DNA of 64,000 bases from JAVBNN01 sp031551525 (GCA_031551525.1 JAVBNN010000030.1:1-64000), one strand, 5' to 3'. Positions 14,896 through 24,633 are shown, counted from the first letter of the stretch. Program-made: numbers and translations. Notes: a model not told the origin generated them from the sequence alone.

Positions 14896-17800
14896 CTATT
14901 TGTCTTGGAGAAGCGTATTTAGTGTCTCGCTTACATAAGTGTAGTCAAAATCATCCATCGCCATGTGCATTTTATGGATGTGTGAACGGTATTCGGGGTC
15001 GTCCAGCAAATCTAGTTGTTTGATGATGTCTGCACATCCGTCATAATCAAAATTGCCGAGAGTTTCTTCTAAAGCGCATAAAAGTTGGACGGCGTTGCTG
15101 CTGGGAGATTTTTTAATAGATGCAGCCGGGGTTTGGGCTTGTTTTTCCGAGGACAAGGAATGCAAGTTTTGCTCTAAGGCACCCAGTTTATGCACAAGCC
15201 CCGGCAATGATAAAGCAATACGTGTGCCATCATCGTTTTCGGCTGCATAAGCGACGCCGTTTGCTTCGACCGCCAAGGCGTCAGCGCCTATATTTTGAAG
15301 AAGACTGGCCAAACCCTGAGCGGCGCAGCAGGCGGCCATAAAATTATTATTTTTAACGGTTTCCTGCAATTGGGGCAGTTTTTCTTCGATGTATTTCCTG
15401 CCCATCTGCAAAAGGGCCAAATAGTCCTGCTCATTATTCCGGCAATTTTTTAGGCCATGAGCTACATCTATCTCTGGCAGCCTGTTTTGCAGTCTGTTTG
15501 CGGCGCTCTCCTTTGCCGCGGAAACTTTATGCTGAGGTAGCCATTTGCGCAAGATTTTTCCCAATTCCGACATTTCTATGGGTTTGTTGAGAAAGTCGTT
15601 AACGCCAGCTTCAAGAAGCGCGATGCGGGCTGTCTCGATGACGTTGGCAGATAAAGCGACGATGGCCTGTGTGGCAAATTTCCCGCCCATATTGCGGATA
15701 GCGCTGGTCGTCTCTTCGCCGTCCATTTCCGGCATCATATGATCCATGAAAATAAGATCGTAGTCATTTTTCTCTACATATTCAAGAGCTTCACGTCCAG
15801 ACAGCGCTTCGTCGACACTTATGCCATACTGGCTTAAAAGGTTCGCGACTACTCGCAAGTTTATTTCATTGTCGTCAACGACAAGAATGTGTACGTCTTT
15901 TGTGGGGAAAATGCTATCTTTGAGCTGCTGGATGCCGCTTGAGGGTTGCTGGGTGAGCGTGTCGTTCAATATGCTCGACAATGTAGTGATAAGGAGCGGA
16001 TGAAAAATGATAGTCTCATTTTGCCCGGCATGATTTGGCAGTTTGGTATTGATGTCTGACAGTATTATGCGCTTGAAAGAGCCGGAGAGGTCAAAAAAGC
16101 CTGGCAACAAAGCGGGTAAAGTCGTGGCATCGAGCAATACGTGGGTAAAGGGTTCTTTATATATCTTATCGAGGTACCGTGTGCTACTAAAATCTGTTTT
16201 TAAAAGAGCGCTCATTTTCGATAACTGGGCAAGTAGGAGGTCATCATTTGTTATGGCCAGCAGGCGGTTCTGGTTAGCGCAGGTTATCGGGGCGATAGGT
16301 GTGGGGTCGGCTATTTTTTGCGGCAGGTGTATGCTAAACGAAGTTCCTTTGCCATATTCACTCTTTACGTTTATATTGCCACCCATCAGTTCGACCAGCC
16401 TTTGGCAGATAGCCAGCCCCAGTCCGGTGCCTTCCAGATTGCGGTTTTTCTTGGTATCAAATTGCTGAAAAGCATTGAATAATCTGGGTATATCTTTCTC
16501 ATGCATGCCGGCACCGCTATCTTCTATGTGAAAAACCATTTGCGCGGTGGTGTCTGAAAATGTAGCGCCGATGGACAGGCTGACAAAACCTTTTTCCGTG
16601 AATTTAGTAGCGTTTGATAGCAAATTTAACAATACTTGCTTGATTTTTCCCTCGTCGCCGATAAGCTTGGCAGGGAGATCCGGCGCTATATCTACAACAA
16701 AAGGCAAGTGTTTTTTAGAAAGACGGGTATTGATGATATTGACTACATCGCTTATTAGCGGCATGAGTTCATAGGTGACTTCGACGAGCTCCATGCGGTT
16801 GGCTTCGATTTTGCTCATGTCGAGGATATCGTTGATGATGCTCAATAGTGATTGGGAAGCATTACGGATGTTAATGGCATGGAACATATCCTGGCTGCCG
16901 AGGTCTGACAATAACAGAAGGTTTGACATGCTGATGATAGCGTTCAGCGGAGTGCGTATTTCATGACTCATGTTAGCCAAAAACTCACTTTTTGCCTGGG
17001 ATTTTTGTTCGGCGGCATCAAGCCGTTTGAGGTCAGTTATATCGGACATGAAGCCTTCTGTCACGCTTTTACTAGGATCGGCAGCATCCACGTCCACCAC
17101 CCGGCTGCGTTCCCATATCCAGCGGACGCTGCCGTTTTTATGGATTATACGAAAATAAGCTTCGAGAGGTTGCCCTAACAGTAGCGTATTTTCATTGGCC
17201 GCGGTCAGTTGGGCCAGGTCATCCGGGTGCAAAATATCAAAAAAACATAAAGACTGGTCTTCGATAAAGGTTTCTGGCGGATAACCAGTCATCTCCAAAC
17301 AGCCCTCGCTGACAAACTCCATGGTAAAGCGTGGTATATTGTTGCGGCAGCGAAAAGCCATGCCAGGCAAATTGGAAATGAGTGTAGACATACGGCGCTG
17401 CGCTTCTTTGCGCAGGCTGCCTTCATAGGCCATGGCGACCATGTCGGCGATAGCCGAGCCGAAAGACCGCTCGTCGACCGTCCAATATCGCGGTTTTCCT
17501 GCGTGTTCTATACATACCACGCCAAACAATCTGCCTTCCCACCGGACGGGGCAGTCGAGGAGTGAGCGGATACCGGGCAGGCTGTAGCTTTCAGCCATAC
17601 CGGGCAGGATGTTGTCGGAAGACGTGTCTGCTATGCTGATGTTGCGTTCGCTGTGCAGCAGTTCTGCATAATGTGTATATACGCTTATGTCAAAAGGTTC
17701 GGCGATAGAATGCGTACCATCTTCAAGGTTGTACATAGTAATATTGAGCAAAGAATTTTTTTCCCGGGAATAACGCCAGATGCCGACACGAAGAGCATTG

Positions 17801-17961
17801 AGGGTAAGAGCCGTTGTCTCGGCTATTACCTGTGTCGCAACGGCAAAACTTCCGGATGTCAAAGCCGGATTGGTATTAAGTGCTACCAGAGCATTGTTGA
17901 GTGAGCGCAAAGAGCTTGTTCCATTGTTATGCAGTTTAGATGTGGCGAGGGTATCCGACAT
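14896..17961 (-). CDS. Hybrid sensor histidine kinase (GAF-PAS-HisKA-HATPase-REC) with C-terminal Hpt-like domain
   Basis: A 1021-residue kinase with no membrane segments, so it senses a cytoplasmic signal. Order: GAF-like domain (about 35-185), PAS (about 200-310), HisKA with phospho-acceptor in FLANMSHEIRTPLNA (about 325-390), HATPase with NLLSNATKF, DSGAGM and GTGLGL boxes (about 430-545), a degenerate receiver-like segment (about 565-680), a full receiver with ILVVDDNEIN and LIFMDHMMPEMDG (about 690-810), and a helical C-terminal region resembling Hpt. In that region the place of the phospho-accepting His reads AAQGLASLL, so phosphotransfer from it is doubtful. ATG 17961 follows TTGGAGG. 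No partner response regulator lies nearby. Confidence 0.93.
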   Translation of the reverse strand: MSDTLATSKLHNNGTSSLRSLNNALVALNTNPALTSGSFAVATQVIAETTALTLNALRVGIWRYSREKNSLLNITMYNLEDGTHSIAEPFDISVYTHYAELLHSERNISIADTSSDNILPGMAESYSLPGIRSLLDCPVRWEGRLFGVVCIEHAGKPRYWTVDERSFGSAIADMVAMAYEGSLRKEAQRRMSTLISNLPGMAFRCRNNIPRFTMEFVSEGCLEMTGYPPETFIEDQSLCFFDILHPDDLAQLTAANENTLLLGQPLEAYFRIIHKNGSVRWIWERSRVVDVDAADPSKSVTEGFMSDITDLKRLDAAEQKSQAKSEFLANMSHEIRTPLNAIISMSNLLLLSDLGSQDMFHAINIRNASQSLLSIINDILDMSKIEANRMELVEVTYELMPLISDVVNIINTRLSKKHLPFVVDIAPDLPAKLIGDEGKIKQVLLNLLSNATKFTEKGFVSLSIGATFSDTTAQMVFHIEDSGAGMHEKDIPRLFNAFQQFDTKKNRNLEGTGLGLAICQRLVELMGGNINVKSEYGKGTSFSIHLPQKIADPTPIAPITCANQNRLLAITNDDLLLAQLSKMSALLKTDFSSTRYLDKIYKEPFTHVLLDATTLPALLPGFFDLSGSFKRIILSDINTKLPNHAGQNETIIFHPLLITTLSSILNDTLTQQPSSGIQQLKDSIFPTKDVHILVVDDNEINLRVVANLLSQYGISVDEALSGREALEYVEKNDYDLIFMDHMMPEMDGEETTSAIRNMGGKFATQAIVALSANVIETARIALLEAGVNDFLNKPIEMSELGKILRKWLPQHKVSAAKESAANRLQNRLPEIDVAHGLKNCRNNEQDYLALLQMGRKYIEEKLPQLQETVKNNNFMAACCAAQGLASLLQNIGADALAVEANGVAYAAENDDGTRIALSLPGLVHKLGALEQNLHSLSSEKQAQTPAASIKKSPSSNAVQLLCALEETLGNFDYDGCADIIKQLDLLDDPEYRSHIHKMHMAMDDFDYTYVSETLNTLLQDK

Positions 17962-17973
17962 GTGTGCCTCCAA

Positions 17974-18192
17974 GCAGGGTCAAACTGTGTAAGGGTGTTA
18001 TATGATACGTGGCATAAAAAAATAATAAAAATGCATAAGATTAATTAACTTTCGACAAAGAGGCATAAAAATCCTTCTAAATAGCTTAAATAAAAACTTT
18101 TTCGACAAATAAATTATACTTGCCAAAATGAAGAAAGATATGTAAATTATTATGTAAACTACAAAGGCATTTTTACAGAAAGAAGGTGCAAT
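17974..18192. promoter_or_regulatory. Divergent promoter region between kinase and metQ
   Basis: A 219-base A+T-rich region between divergent genes. TTCGACAAA occurs twice (about 18053-18061 and 18101-18109). On the plus strand TTGCCA (18120-18125), 17 bases, and TAAATT (18143-18148) is a weak promoter candidate for metQ. No SAM riboswitch or T-box signature was recognised. Confidence 0.35.
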
Positions 18193-19026
18193 ATGTTTAG
18201 AAACAAAAAAATCTTATCGGCCTGTCTGATTTGTGTTTTAACGGCCAGCTTGGCAGGTTGTGGCGGCTCACAGGAAAAACCGGTAACCAAAAGCGAAACA
18301 GCCGCTAAGAAAACAATAAAGGTTGGCGCTACTGCCGGGCCGCAAGCCCAGATACTGGAAGCCGCCAAAAAGGTGCTGGCTAAAGACGGCATTGATATGA
18401 AAATCGTTGAGTTTAACGATTTTTCCACGCCCAATGTCGCGTTGAACGAAGGTGACCTTGACGCGAACAGTTACCAGCACAAACCTTTTTTGGACGCGCA
18501 GATAAAAGACCGAAAATTTGATCTCGTTCCCATCGGCAAAACAGTCATTTTACCCATGGGTTTGTACTCGAAGAAAATAAAAAAACTTGATGAATTAAAA
18601 GAAGGCGCACTGGTAGCTATACCTAATGATCCTTCTAATGGCGGGCGGGCACTGTTGCTCATGCAAAAAATGGGGCTTTTGAAACTCGACCCGGCGACGG
18701 GGATACTGCCAAGCAAGGCGGCGATCAGGGAAAACCCCAAAAAACTCAATATAAAAGAAGTAGATGCGGCGCAGGCGCCACGTGCGCTAGATGACGTCGA
18801 CCTGGTGGCGGTCAATGCCAATTATGCCCTGGTGGCCAATCTGGTGCCGACCAAGGACGCTCTGGCGCTGGAAGATAAAGAATCGCCCTATGCCTGCATA
18901 ATAGTAGTGCGTAGTAAAGATAAGGATCGCGAAGATGTAAAGAAACTGGTTAAAGCGTATCAATCGCCAGAAGTAGCCAAATTTATTGAGGATACCTTCA
19001 AGGGTTCTATCGTTAAGGCTTGGTAA
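18193..19026 (+). CDS. metQ: MetQ/NlpA family substrate-binding lipoprotein
   Basis: A 277-residue lipoprotein with signal peptide and lipobox (LAGCG, lipidated Cys about 23). The mature part begins KTIKVGATAGPQAQILEAA and contains EFNDFSTPNVALNEGDLDAN and PNDPSNGGRALLLM, diagnostic of the D-methionine-binding family that feeds the MetNI ABC transporter. AGAAGGTG precedes the start. The ATPase and permease (metN, metI) are not adjacent; a terminator follows immediately, so this is an orphan binding protein. Specificity for methionine is inferred from the family. Confidence 0.9.
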   Translation: MFRNKKILSACLICVLTASLAGCGGSQEKPVTKSETAAKKTIKVGATAGPQAQILEAAKKVLAKDGIDMKIVEFNDFSTPNVALNEGDLDANSYQHKPFLDAQIKDRKFDLVPIGKTVILPMGLYSKKIKKLDELKEGALVAIPNDPSNGGRALLLMQKMGLLKLDPATGILPSKAAIRENPKKLNIKEVDAAQAPRALDDVDLVAVNANYALVANLVPTKDALALEDKESPYACIIVVRSKDKDREDVKKLVKAYQSPEVAKFIEDTFKGSIVKAW

Positions 19027-19044
19027 ACAGAGGTGTTACATATG

Positions 19045-19075
19045 AACAGCCAACTTTGAGTTGGCTGTTTTGTCT
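19045..19075 (+). terminator. Terminator after metQ
   Basis: A perfect 11-bp stem (AACAGCCAACT, 19045-19055, with 19059-19069), 3-base loop and T-rich tail, 18 bases after the stop. Confidence 0.9.
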
Positions 19076-19201
19076 TGTGCCAAAATTTATTATATGTTTT
19101 AAAAGATATAAATAGCTGTTAGTTTTTTACAAAAAGAGTTACAATATAACAAAATATAAAAGTTTTTGTAGTGTTTTTTGCAAAAAACAAAGGAGAAGAA
19201 A

Positions 19202-20101
19202 ATGTTTTTTGATAGAGAACCGGGGCCGGTATTTCGGCCACCCAGTGAGGCAAACAGCTTTATACTGCGGGTAACGGTCGGCTGTTCTCACAATAAATGC
19301 ACGTATTGTAACATGTACCGCAGTGTGGATTTTCATATAAAAAAGCAGGAAGATGTGTTCCGGCAGATTGCCGATGCCAGGGCTACCGGCATACCGGTGC
19401 GCAGGGTTTTTCTAGCGGACGGGGATGCTCTTGTTTTGAGTACGCAGCGGTTGCTGATGATTTTAAAAGAGTTATATACAGCTTTTCCCAAGTTGCAACG
19501 TGTCTCAGCTTACGCCGGGCCCAAAGCTATTTTAGGGAAAACAGCGGAAGAGTTACAAAAATTGCGGGCCGCCGGGTTAAAATTATTGTATTACGGCTTG
19601 GAAACAGGTGATGATGATCTTCTGGCGGCGGTCTGCAAAGGTGTCACAGCCGGAGAAGCCATAAAAGCCGGGCAAATGGTAAAAGACGCCGGCATGAAAC
19701 TGTCCATGATGGTGATCGTCGGCCTGGCCGGCGTGTCAGGAAGCGAGGCTCATGCGCGCTATACGGCCAAAGCGGTGAACGCCATACAGCCGGATATGCT
19801 CAGTGCGCTGACCTTGATGCTATACCGCGGCAGTGAACTGCGGCAACAATATGAAAAAGGCGAGTTTTCTCCGTTGACGCCTCGCGGCATTATGAAAGAG
19901 TTGGCCGACTTTCTGGCGCAGATCGAACTGCCGCAAGAGGCGCACTGTATATTCCGCAGCAACCATATATCCAATTATCTCCCCCTGGCGGGCAATTTGC
20001 CCGCCGACAAACAGCGCATGATAAAAGCGGTCGAGCAGGCTTTTCTGGTATTGCCTGATGAGGACGGCTTTGATCCATATAATAATGTTGAAACATTTTA
20101 A
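19202..20101 (+). CDS. Radical SAM protein
   Basis: A 299-residue protein with the cluster-binding sequence GCSHNKCTYCNMY near residue 28; the spacing is C-x4-C-x2-C, as in a subgroup of Elp3/MiaB-like radical SAM proteins rather than C-x3-C-x2-C. A GLETGDD segment for SAM contact follows near residue 140. There are no B12-binding, TRAM or SPASM domains. The specific reaction is unknown. The start at ATG 19202 has AAGGAG six bases upstream. The next gene begins 22 bases downstream. Confidence 0.85.
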   Translation: MFFDREPGPVFRPPSEANSFILRVTVGCSHNKCTYCNMYRSVDFHIKKQEDVFRQIADARATGIPVRRVFLADGDALVLSTQRLLMILKELYTAFPKLQRVSAYAGPKAILGKTAEELQKLRAAGLKLLYYGLETGDDDLLAAVCKGVTAGEAIKAGQMVKDAGMKLSMMVIVGLAGVSGSEAHARYTAKAVNAIQPDMLSALTLMLYRGSELRQQYEKGEFSPLTPRGIMKELADFLAQIELPQEAHCIFRSNHISNYLPLAGNLPADKQRMIKAVEQAFLVLPDEDGFDPYNNVETF

Positions 20102-20123
20102 GGTGTTTTACCAGGAGGATATT

Positions 20124-20801
20124 ATGAAACGCTTGCTGATACATTGTTTTTTGGCAGTAGCATTGTCCGCGCCTTTGCCGGTCTGGGCGGCGGATGTTTT
20201 AAAGCCGGGCGATAAAAACTGGAAAGTAGCCGCGGTGCAGCAAAAACTGCCGCTTTTAGGCATTAAGGTGGATCGGGAGGACGGTCTTTTTACTAAAGAA
20301 ACCGGCAGAGCGATAGAATCATTTCAAAAAACCTATAAGAAGCGCTATAAATTGAAAGTAAATGGTTTTTTGGATGACATTACTTACCAGGCCGTGCTGG
20401 AAAGCGCTTACGATAAGACTGCACCGCGGGTAGCCGCGGGTGATATCCTAAAAACCGCCGCACGGTATAAGGGTGTGCCGTATAGGTTCGGCGGCGCTGA
20501 CACCAAGGGGTTTGATTGTTCCGGCTATATTTCTTATGTTTTTTATCAGCATAAGGTGGGTCTGTCTCGCACTGCGGATACGCAGTATAAAGAAGGTATT
20601 TTTGTTTTGAAAAAAAATCTGCGGCCTGGTGATTTGGTATTTTTCACGACATACGAAAAAGGCCCCTCCCATGTCGGCATATATGCTGGAGACGACAAGT
20701 TTTGGCATGCTTCCAGCAGCCGGGGAGTAATGCTGAGCGGTTTGGGCGAAGATTATTGGCGGACGCGTTATGTGGGTGCGCGCCGGATCTTGGCAGGATA
20801 G
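20124..20801 (+). CDS. Peptidoglycan hydrolase, PG-binding domain plus NlpC/P60
   Basis: A 225-residue exported protein: signal peptide (about 1-22, ending VWA-A), a PG_binding_1 domain (about 30-95, with VAAVQQKLPLLGI and DGLFTKETGRAI), and a C-terminal NlpC/P60 cysteine peptidase domain with catalytic Cys in FDCSGYISY and His in SHVGIYAG, third polar residue in FWHASS. It should cleave peptide stems of peptidoglycan in the periplasm. AGGAGGA lies five bases before ATG 20124, and the hydrophobic signal begins there. Confidence 0.93.
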   Translation: MKRLLIHCFLAVALSAPLPVWAADVLKPGDKNWKVAAVQQKLPLLGIKVDREDGLFTKETGRAIESFQKTYKKRYKLKVNGFLDDITYQAVLESAYDKTAPRVAAGDILKTAARYKGVPYRFGGADTKGFDCSGYISYVFYQHKVGLSRTADTQYKEGIFVLKKNLRPGDLVFFTTYEKGPSHVGIYAGDDKFWHASSSRGVMLSGLGEDYWRTRYVGARRILAG

Positions 20802-20943
20802 ACGGCAAAAAGCAGTAAGTGTTTTGTGAAAATGGTAAATTTTGTTAATTTATTTTCAAAAATCGATAGGAATTTAAAATTTCGCGACGAATTTATACAA
20901 TTAATTACAGATAGGGATAACTTAAAGTGCCAGGAGGAAAACA

Positions 20944-22824
20944 ATGATACGCGAGCGTCGTAATAAGGAAAAACTGACTTCGTATTACAACAAATTTATA
21001 ACTGAAGGGGTGATAGACCCGAATGTGCACCCCTGGATAGCAGAATCCTGGCGCCGTTGCCGCACAAGAGGTTTGGGTAACGACAAGCTGTCCCGGCTTC
21101 CCCAGTTGACTACTGCGGAACTGGCCGAACGTAGGGAGAACAACCGCCAGGCGGTTAGCTTTATAGATGGCTTTTATGAAACCAGCAAGGAATATTTCAG
21201 TAGCTATAACTTGAATTTCCTTTTGGTTGATGAAGAGTCTTATGTACTTAAAAGTTATGAACAACCTCATTGCAATGAATTATTTGCCAAACTGGAAGGA
21301 CGCCGGGTATCTGAGCGTGATGTCGGCACATCCAGCATAAGTATTGCCAAAGAGCACAAGGTTCCTTTTTTGATGTTCGGGCCGGAGATGTGGCTGAAAG
21401 AAACACATTCGGGAGACGCGGCAGCGGCTCCGATTATTGTGGAAAACCGCCTGCGCTATATTGTTTGCCTGTACTCCATAAACAAGGAAGAACTGCCATA
21501 TGAATTGATGGTATCGATTCTTTTAGGTATGCAGTATGCTTTGTCGAGTTATCTTGCGTTAGAAGAAAAGAATGAAGCTTTTCAGGTGCTTTTGGACGAG
21601 CTTCCTTTTTCTGTTTACTGTGTCCGCCCGGGCGGACGTGTGACATACAGCAACGTCGGCGGCCAAAAACGGCTGGAAGGCAATAAAAACCTTAGCGAAG
21701 TATTTCTCAACTATGAACACATACCTATAAATAAAGGATTTCAGGGAATGCCCTCACACAACAAGGAAGTGGTATGGATATCGCGCGACCGCACATACGA
21801 AGATATCACAACTGTACTGCCGCTTAAAATAGCCGACGAGGTATCGAGTGTCATAACAGCCAGCTTTTCTGTGGAAGATTTGAAAACCATCATTGCTCAT
21901 GCTACCGGTTATAGTTCGCGCTATAGTCTTTTGTCCATGGTCGGTGAAACGCCGGAGTTTATCGCTTTGCAAAATAAAGCCGCGCGGGTAGCCAAAGGTG
22001 ACAGCAACATTCTTTTGCAAGGCGAGCCGGGTACAGGCAAACAGCGCCTTGCGCACGGCATCCACCAGGCCAGCCCGCGTGCTGCCAACCCGCTTATCGT
22101 TGTAAAGTGCGGTAAAGTTGCCGAAAGTATATTGGATGCCGAGATTTTTGGTTATGGAGAAGAAAGTACGGGCTGGGTAGCAGGCAAGCTGGAACTCGCC
22201 AATAATGGAACTTTGTTTATCGACGAAGTGGAAAAACTTCCGGTAGCTATCGGCGACAAACTGGCGAAGTTTTTACAGGGAAAGACATTGCTTTTGCATG
22301 GCGAAGAAAAAACATTGGATGTGCGCGTGATCGCCGCCTGTGACTCCAACTTGAAACGTCTGGCGGAAAAGGGTTTGTTTTCCAGGAAAATGTTTGAAAT
22401 ATTGTCCAAAGTGACTATTCGTGTGCCTTCGCTCAGAGAACGCTCGAGCGATATCGAAACACTGGCCGGGCACATTCTTTCGGAAATGGCCGGACAACAT
22501 AACCTGCCTATAAAGCGTCTGTCGCCTGAAGCGCTGGACGTATTAAAAAAATGTAACTGGTCGGGCAATATAAAGCAACTGCAGGGTGTTTTGGAGATGG
22601 CGTTTTTCCATACACCCGGCACGGTGATAAATGCGGACAACATAAAACTGCCCGGTGATTCTACCATGGGCAAATCCTGGAAATACGACAAGGACGCTTT
22701 TGTCGAGGCCTGGAAGGCGGCGGGCGGCAATATTAGCCGCTTGGGGCTGATGCTTGATGTGAGCCGCGTGACGCTGTACCGTTATTTAAAAAAATACGGT
22801 CTGGGCAAGATAACGGATAAATAA
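20944..22824 (+). CDS. Fis-type AAA+ transcriptional regulator lacking the GAFTGA loop (AcoR/DhaR-like)
   Basis: 626 residues: an N-terminal GAF-like sensor (about 50-190, with SERDVGTSSIS as in DhaR/AcoR regulators), a PAS-like segment (about 205-300), an AAA+ domain (about 330-545) with Walker A GEPGTGKQRLA and Walker B GTLFIDEVEKL, and a C-terminal Fis-type helix-turn-helix (NISRLGLMLDVSRVTLYRYL). Sigma-54 activators have GAFTGA between FG and the Walker B; here it reads FGYGEESTGWVAGKLELA, so the sigma-54-contacting loop is missing. It may act with sigma-70 or as a repressor. AGGAGG precedes ATG 20944. Target genes are unknown; trmB starts one base later. Confidence 0.88.
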   Translation: MIRERRNKEKLTSYYNKFITEGVIDPNVHPWIAESWRRCRTRGLGNDKLSRLPQLTTAELAERRENNRQAVSFIDGFYETSKEYFSSYNLNFLLVDEESYVLKSYEQPHCNELFAKLEGRRVSERDVGTSSISIAKEHKVPFLMFGPEMWLKETHSGDAAAAPIIVENRLRYIVCLYSINKEELPYELMVSILLGMQYALSSYLALEEKNEAFQVLLDELPFSVYCVRPGGRVTYSNVGGQKRLEGNKNLSEVFLNYEHIPINKGFQGMPSHNKEVVWISRDRTYEDITTVLPLKIADEVSSVITASFSVEDLKTIIAHATGYSSRYSLLSMVGETPEFIALQNKAARVAKGDSNILLQGEPGTGKQRLAHGIHQASPRAANPLIVVKCGKVAESILDAEIFGYGEESTGWVAGKLELANNGTLFIDEVEKLPVAIGDKLAKFLQGKTLLLHGEEKTLDVRVIAACDSNLKRLAEKGLFSRKMFEILSKVTIRVPSLRERSSDIETLAGHILSEMAGQHNLPIKRLSPEALDVLKKCNWSGNIKQLQGVLEMAFFHTPGTVINADNIKLPGDSTMGKSWKYDKDAFVEAWKAAGGNISRLGLMLDVSRVTLYRYLKKYGLGKITDK

Positions 22825-22825
22825 T

Positions 22826-23464
22826 ATGCGTTTGAGAAAAAACCCCCTCCTGCAAACAGCGATAGAAGGATACCGCGATATCGTATTGACCGAACAGGGC
22901 GCCCGGGAAAAATTCAACGGGCGGGAAAAGATACGCTTGGAACTAGGCTGCGGCAAAGGCGGTTTTATTTGCGGCATGGCGTCTCTTTATCCTGCGGAAT
23001 TGTTTGTCGGAGTAGAAAATCAGTTGGATGTGGCTTACTATGCGGCTGTAAAAGTGCGCGCCGCCGCATCGCCTAATGTTTATATAATAAATGCCGACGC
23101 GGGGCAACTGGGTGAGTGGTTTCTTCCGGGGCAGGTAACGTCAATATATATCAATTTTTGTGATCCCTGGCCGAAAGACCGGCACGCCAAAAGGCGGCTG
23201 GTCGGGAGAAGGTTTTTGGAAAAATATCGCGAAATATTGGCATCTGGTGGCAGTTTACGCTTTAAAACGGACAATCAGGCGCTATTTTCTTTTGCCTTAG
23301 AAGAATTAACCGGCTGTGGTTTTCAAATCAGGGAACAAATAGAAGACTTACATGCTTCTACTATCGAAAACCCGGTTTGGACAGAATATGAAAAAAAATT
23401 CCACACTTTGGGTTTACCGGTGTTTTTTTGCGAAGCGGCGCCGGTTGACCGCGGGGAAACATAA
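22826..23464 (+). CDS. trmB: tRNA (guanine-N7-)-methyltransferase
   Basis: Methylates N7 of G46 in tRNA variable loops using SAM. 212 residues with the class I methyltransferase motif LELGCGKGGFI, GVENQ at the end of strand two, and the TrmB hallmark INFCDPWPKDRHAKRRL followed by FKTDN. It starts one base after the regulator stop and ends in a TAATG overlap with ftsW, so the genes are translationally coupled. Confidence 0.96.
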   Translation: MRLRKNPLLQTAIEGYRDIVLTEQGAREKFNGREKIRLELGCGKGGFICGMASLYPAELFVGVENQLDVAYYAAVKVRAAASPNVYIINADAGQLGEWFLPGQVTSIYINFCDPWPKDRHAKRRLVGRRFLEKYREILASGGSLRFKTDNQALFSFALEELTGCGFQIREQIEDLHASTIENPVWTEYEKKFHTLGLPVFFCEAAPVDRGET

Positions 23465-24630
23465 TGAACAGATATCAAGGTGCTTTTTGGAAAAATCCCA
23501 TCGAAGCGATAGTGACCATCGTGGTAATATTGTTGGCGGTCGGCTGCATAAATGTTTTTAGCGCCAGCCAGGTAGCGGCGGAGGACATGTTCGGCAATAG
23601 CAAGCATTATCTTTATCGATATGCGATGTTTGCTGTGGGCGGCCTTGTTGTCATGTGGGCGCTGTCTTTTGTGAACTACCGCTTTTGGCTGAAAAAACCG
23701 GATTTTTGGGCGGCCTTTACAGTATTGCTACTTGGACTCGTAATTTATAAAGGCGCGGTAGTAAAAGGTGCACAGCGCTGGATAGAAATAGCTGGTGGTG
23801 TGTCTTTCCAGCCGTCTGAAGCGGCAAAAATAGTAGTGATATTTATCTGCGCGGCGGCGATGGGCCGACGTATCGATTTGCGAAAAAAGGCCAATTTGTT
23901 TTCAGCCTCTTTTATCTGGGCGCTCATTATGGGTGTGCTTGTCTATATACAGCCGGATTTGGGTACGGCTGCCATTATAGTCGGCCTGTCCCTTGGGTTG
24001 CATTTTATTTGTGGTTTGCCCAAGCAGCAATATTTACTGCTTTTTGGTGGAGTGCCGCTCTTGGCGGTTCTGCTGGCAACCCGCGCGGCCTATCGGGCTG
24101 AGCGTTTGCAGGCCTGGCTCGATCCCTGGTCGTATGCGGACCGGACGGGCTATCAGGCTGTGCAGTCCATGCTGGCCATCGGCAGCGGCGGCTGGTCGGG
24201 GGTGGGGCCGGGACAGGGCAGCAGCAAATTTCATTATCTGCCGGAAGCGCATACGGATTTTTCTTTTGCCGTCTTTTGTCAGGAGTGGGGTTTCATCGGG
24301 GCGGCGCTGGTTATCATATTATTCATGGCGCTCAGCTATATGTTATGGCGCGCGGCAGGCAATGTTCCTGACGGAGCGGGCTACGTCATAGTGACTGGCG
24401 CGAATGTTCTTTTGACCGGGCAGGCGGTGGCCAATATTGCGATGGTATGCGGATTGCTGCCGGTAATTGGCGTGCCGCTGCCCTTTATCAGTTATGGTGG
24501 AACATCACTCCTGATAAATATGGCTATGCTGGGCATTGCGCTCAATGCTGCGCGGCAGGGACGGGAAAGAAGAGAAGTTCCCAAGAGCGGGGTGGAACCA
24601 AGACCACATCTTCGTCTTGTGAAAGGATAG
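23464..24630 (+). CDS. ftsW: FtsW/RodA/SpoVE-family peptidoglycan glycosyltransferase
   Basis: A 388-residue SEDS polytopic protein with about ten membrane helices that polymerises lipid II together with a class B PBP. Visible family marks are FSASQ in the first segment, GAQRWIEIAG, FQPSEAAKI, PDLGTA, LPEAHTDFSFAVFCQEWG and the C-terminal PFISYGGTSLL. The next gene is a class B PBP, the expected partner. Whether it serves division (FtsW) or sporulation (SpoVE) cannot be decided; it lies outside a recognisable dcw cluster. Confidence 0.92.
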   Translation: MNRYQGAFWKNPIEAIVTIVVILLAVGCINVFSASQVAAEDMFGNSKHYLYRYAMFAVGGLVVMWALSFVNYRFWLKKPDFWAAFTVLLLGLVIYKGAVVKGAQRWIEIAGGVSFQPSEAAKIVVIFICAAAMGRRIDLRKKANLFSASFIWALIMGVLVYIQPDLGTAAIIVGLSLGLHFICGLPKQQYLLLFGGVPLLAVLLATRAAYRAERLQAWLDPWSYADRTGYQAVQSMLAIGSGGWSGVGPGQGSSKFHYLPEAHTDFSFAVFCQEWGFIGAALVIILFMALSYMLWRAAGNVPDGAGYVIVTGANVLLTGQAVANIAMVCGLLPVIGVPLPFISYGGTSLLINMAMLGIALNAARQGRERREVPKSGVEPRPHLRLVKG

Positions 24631-24633
24631 CCT

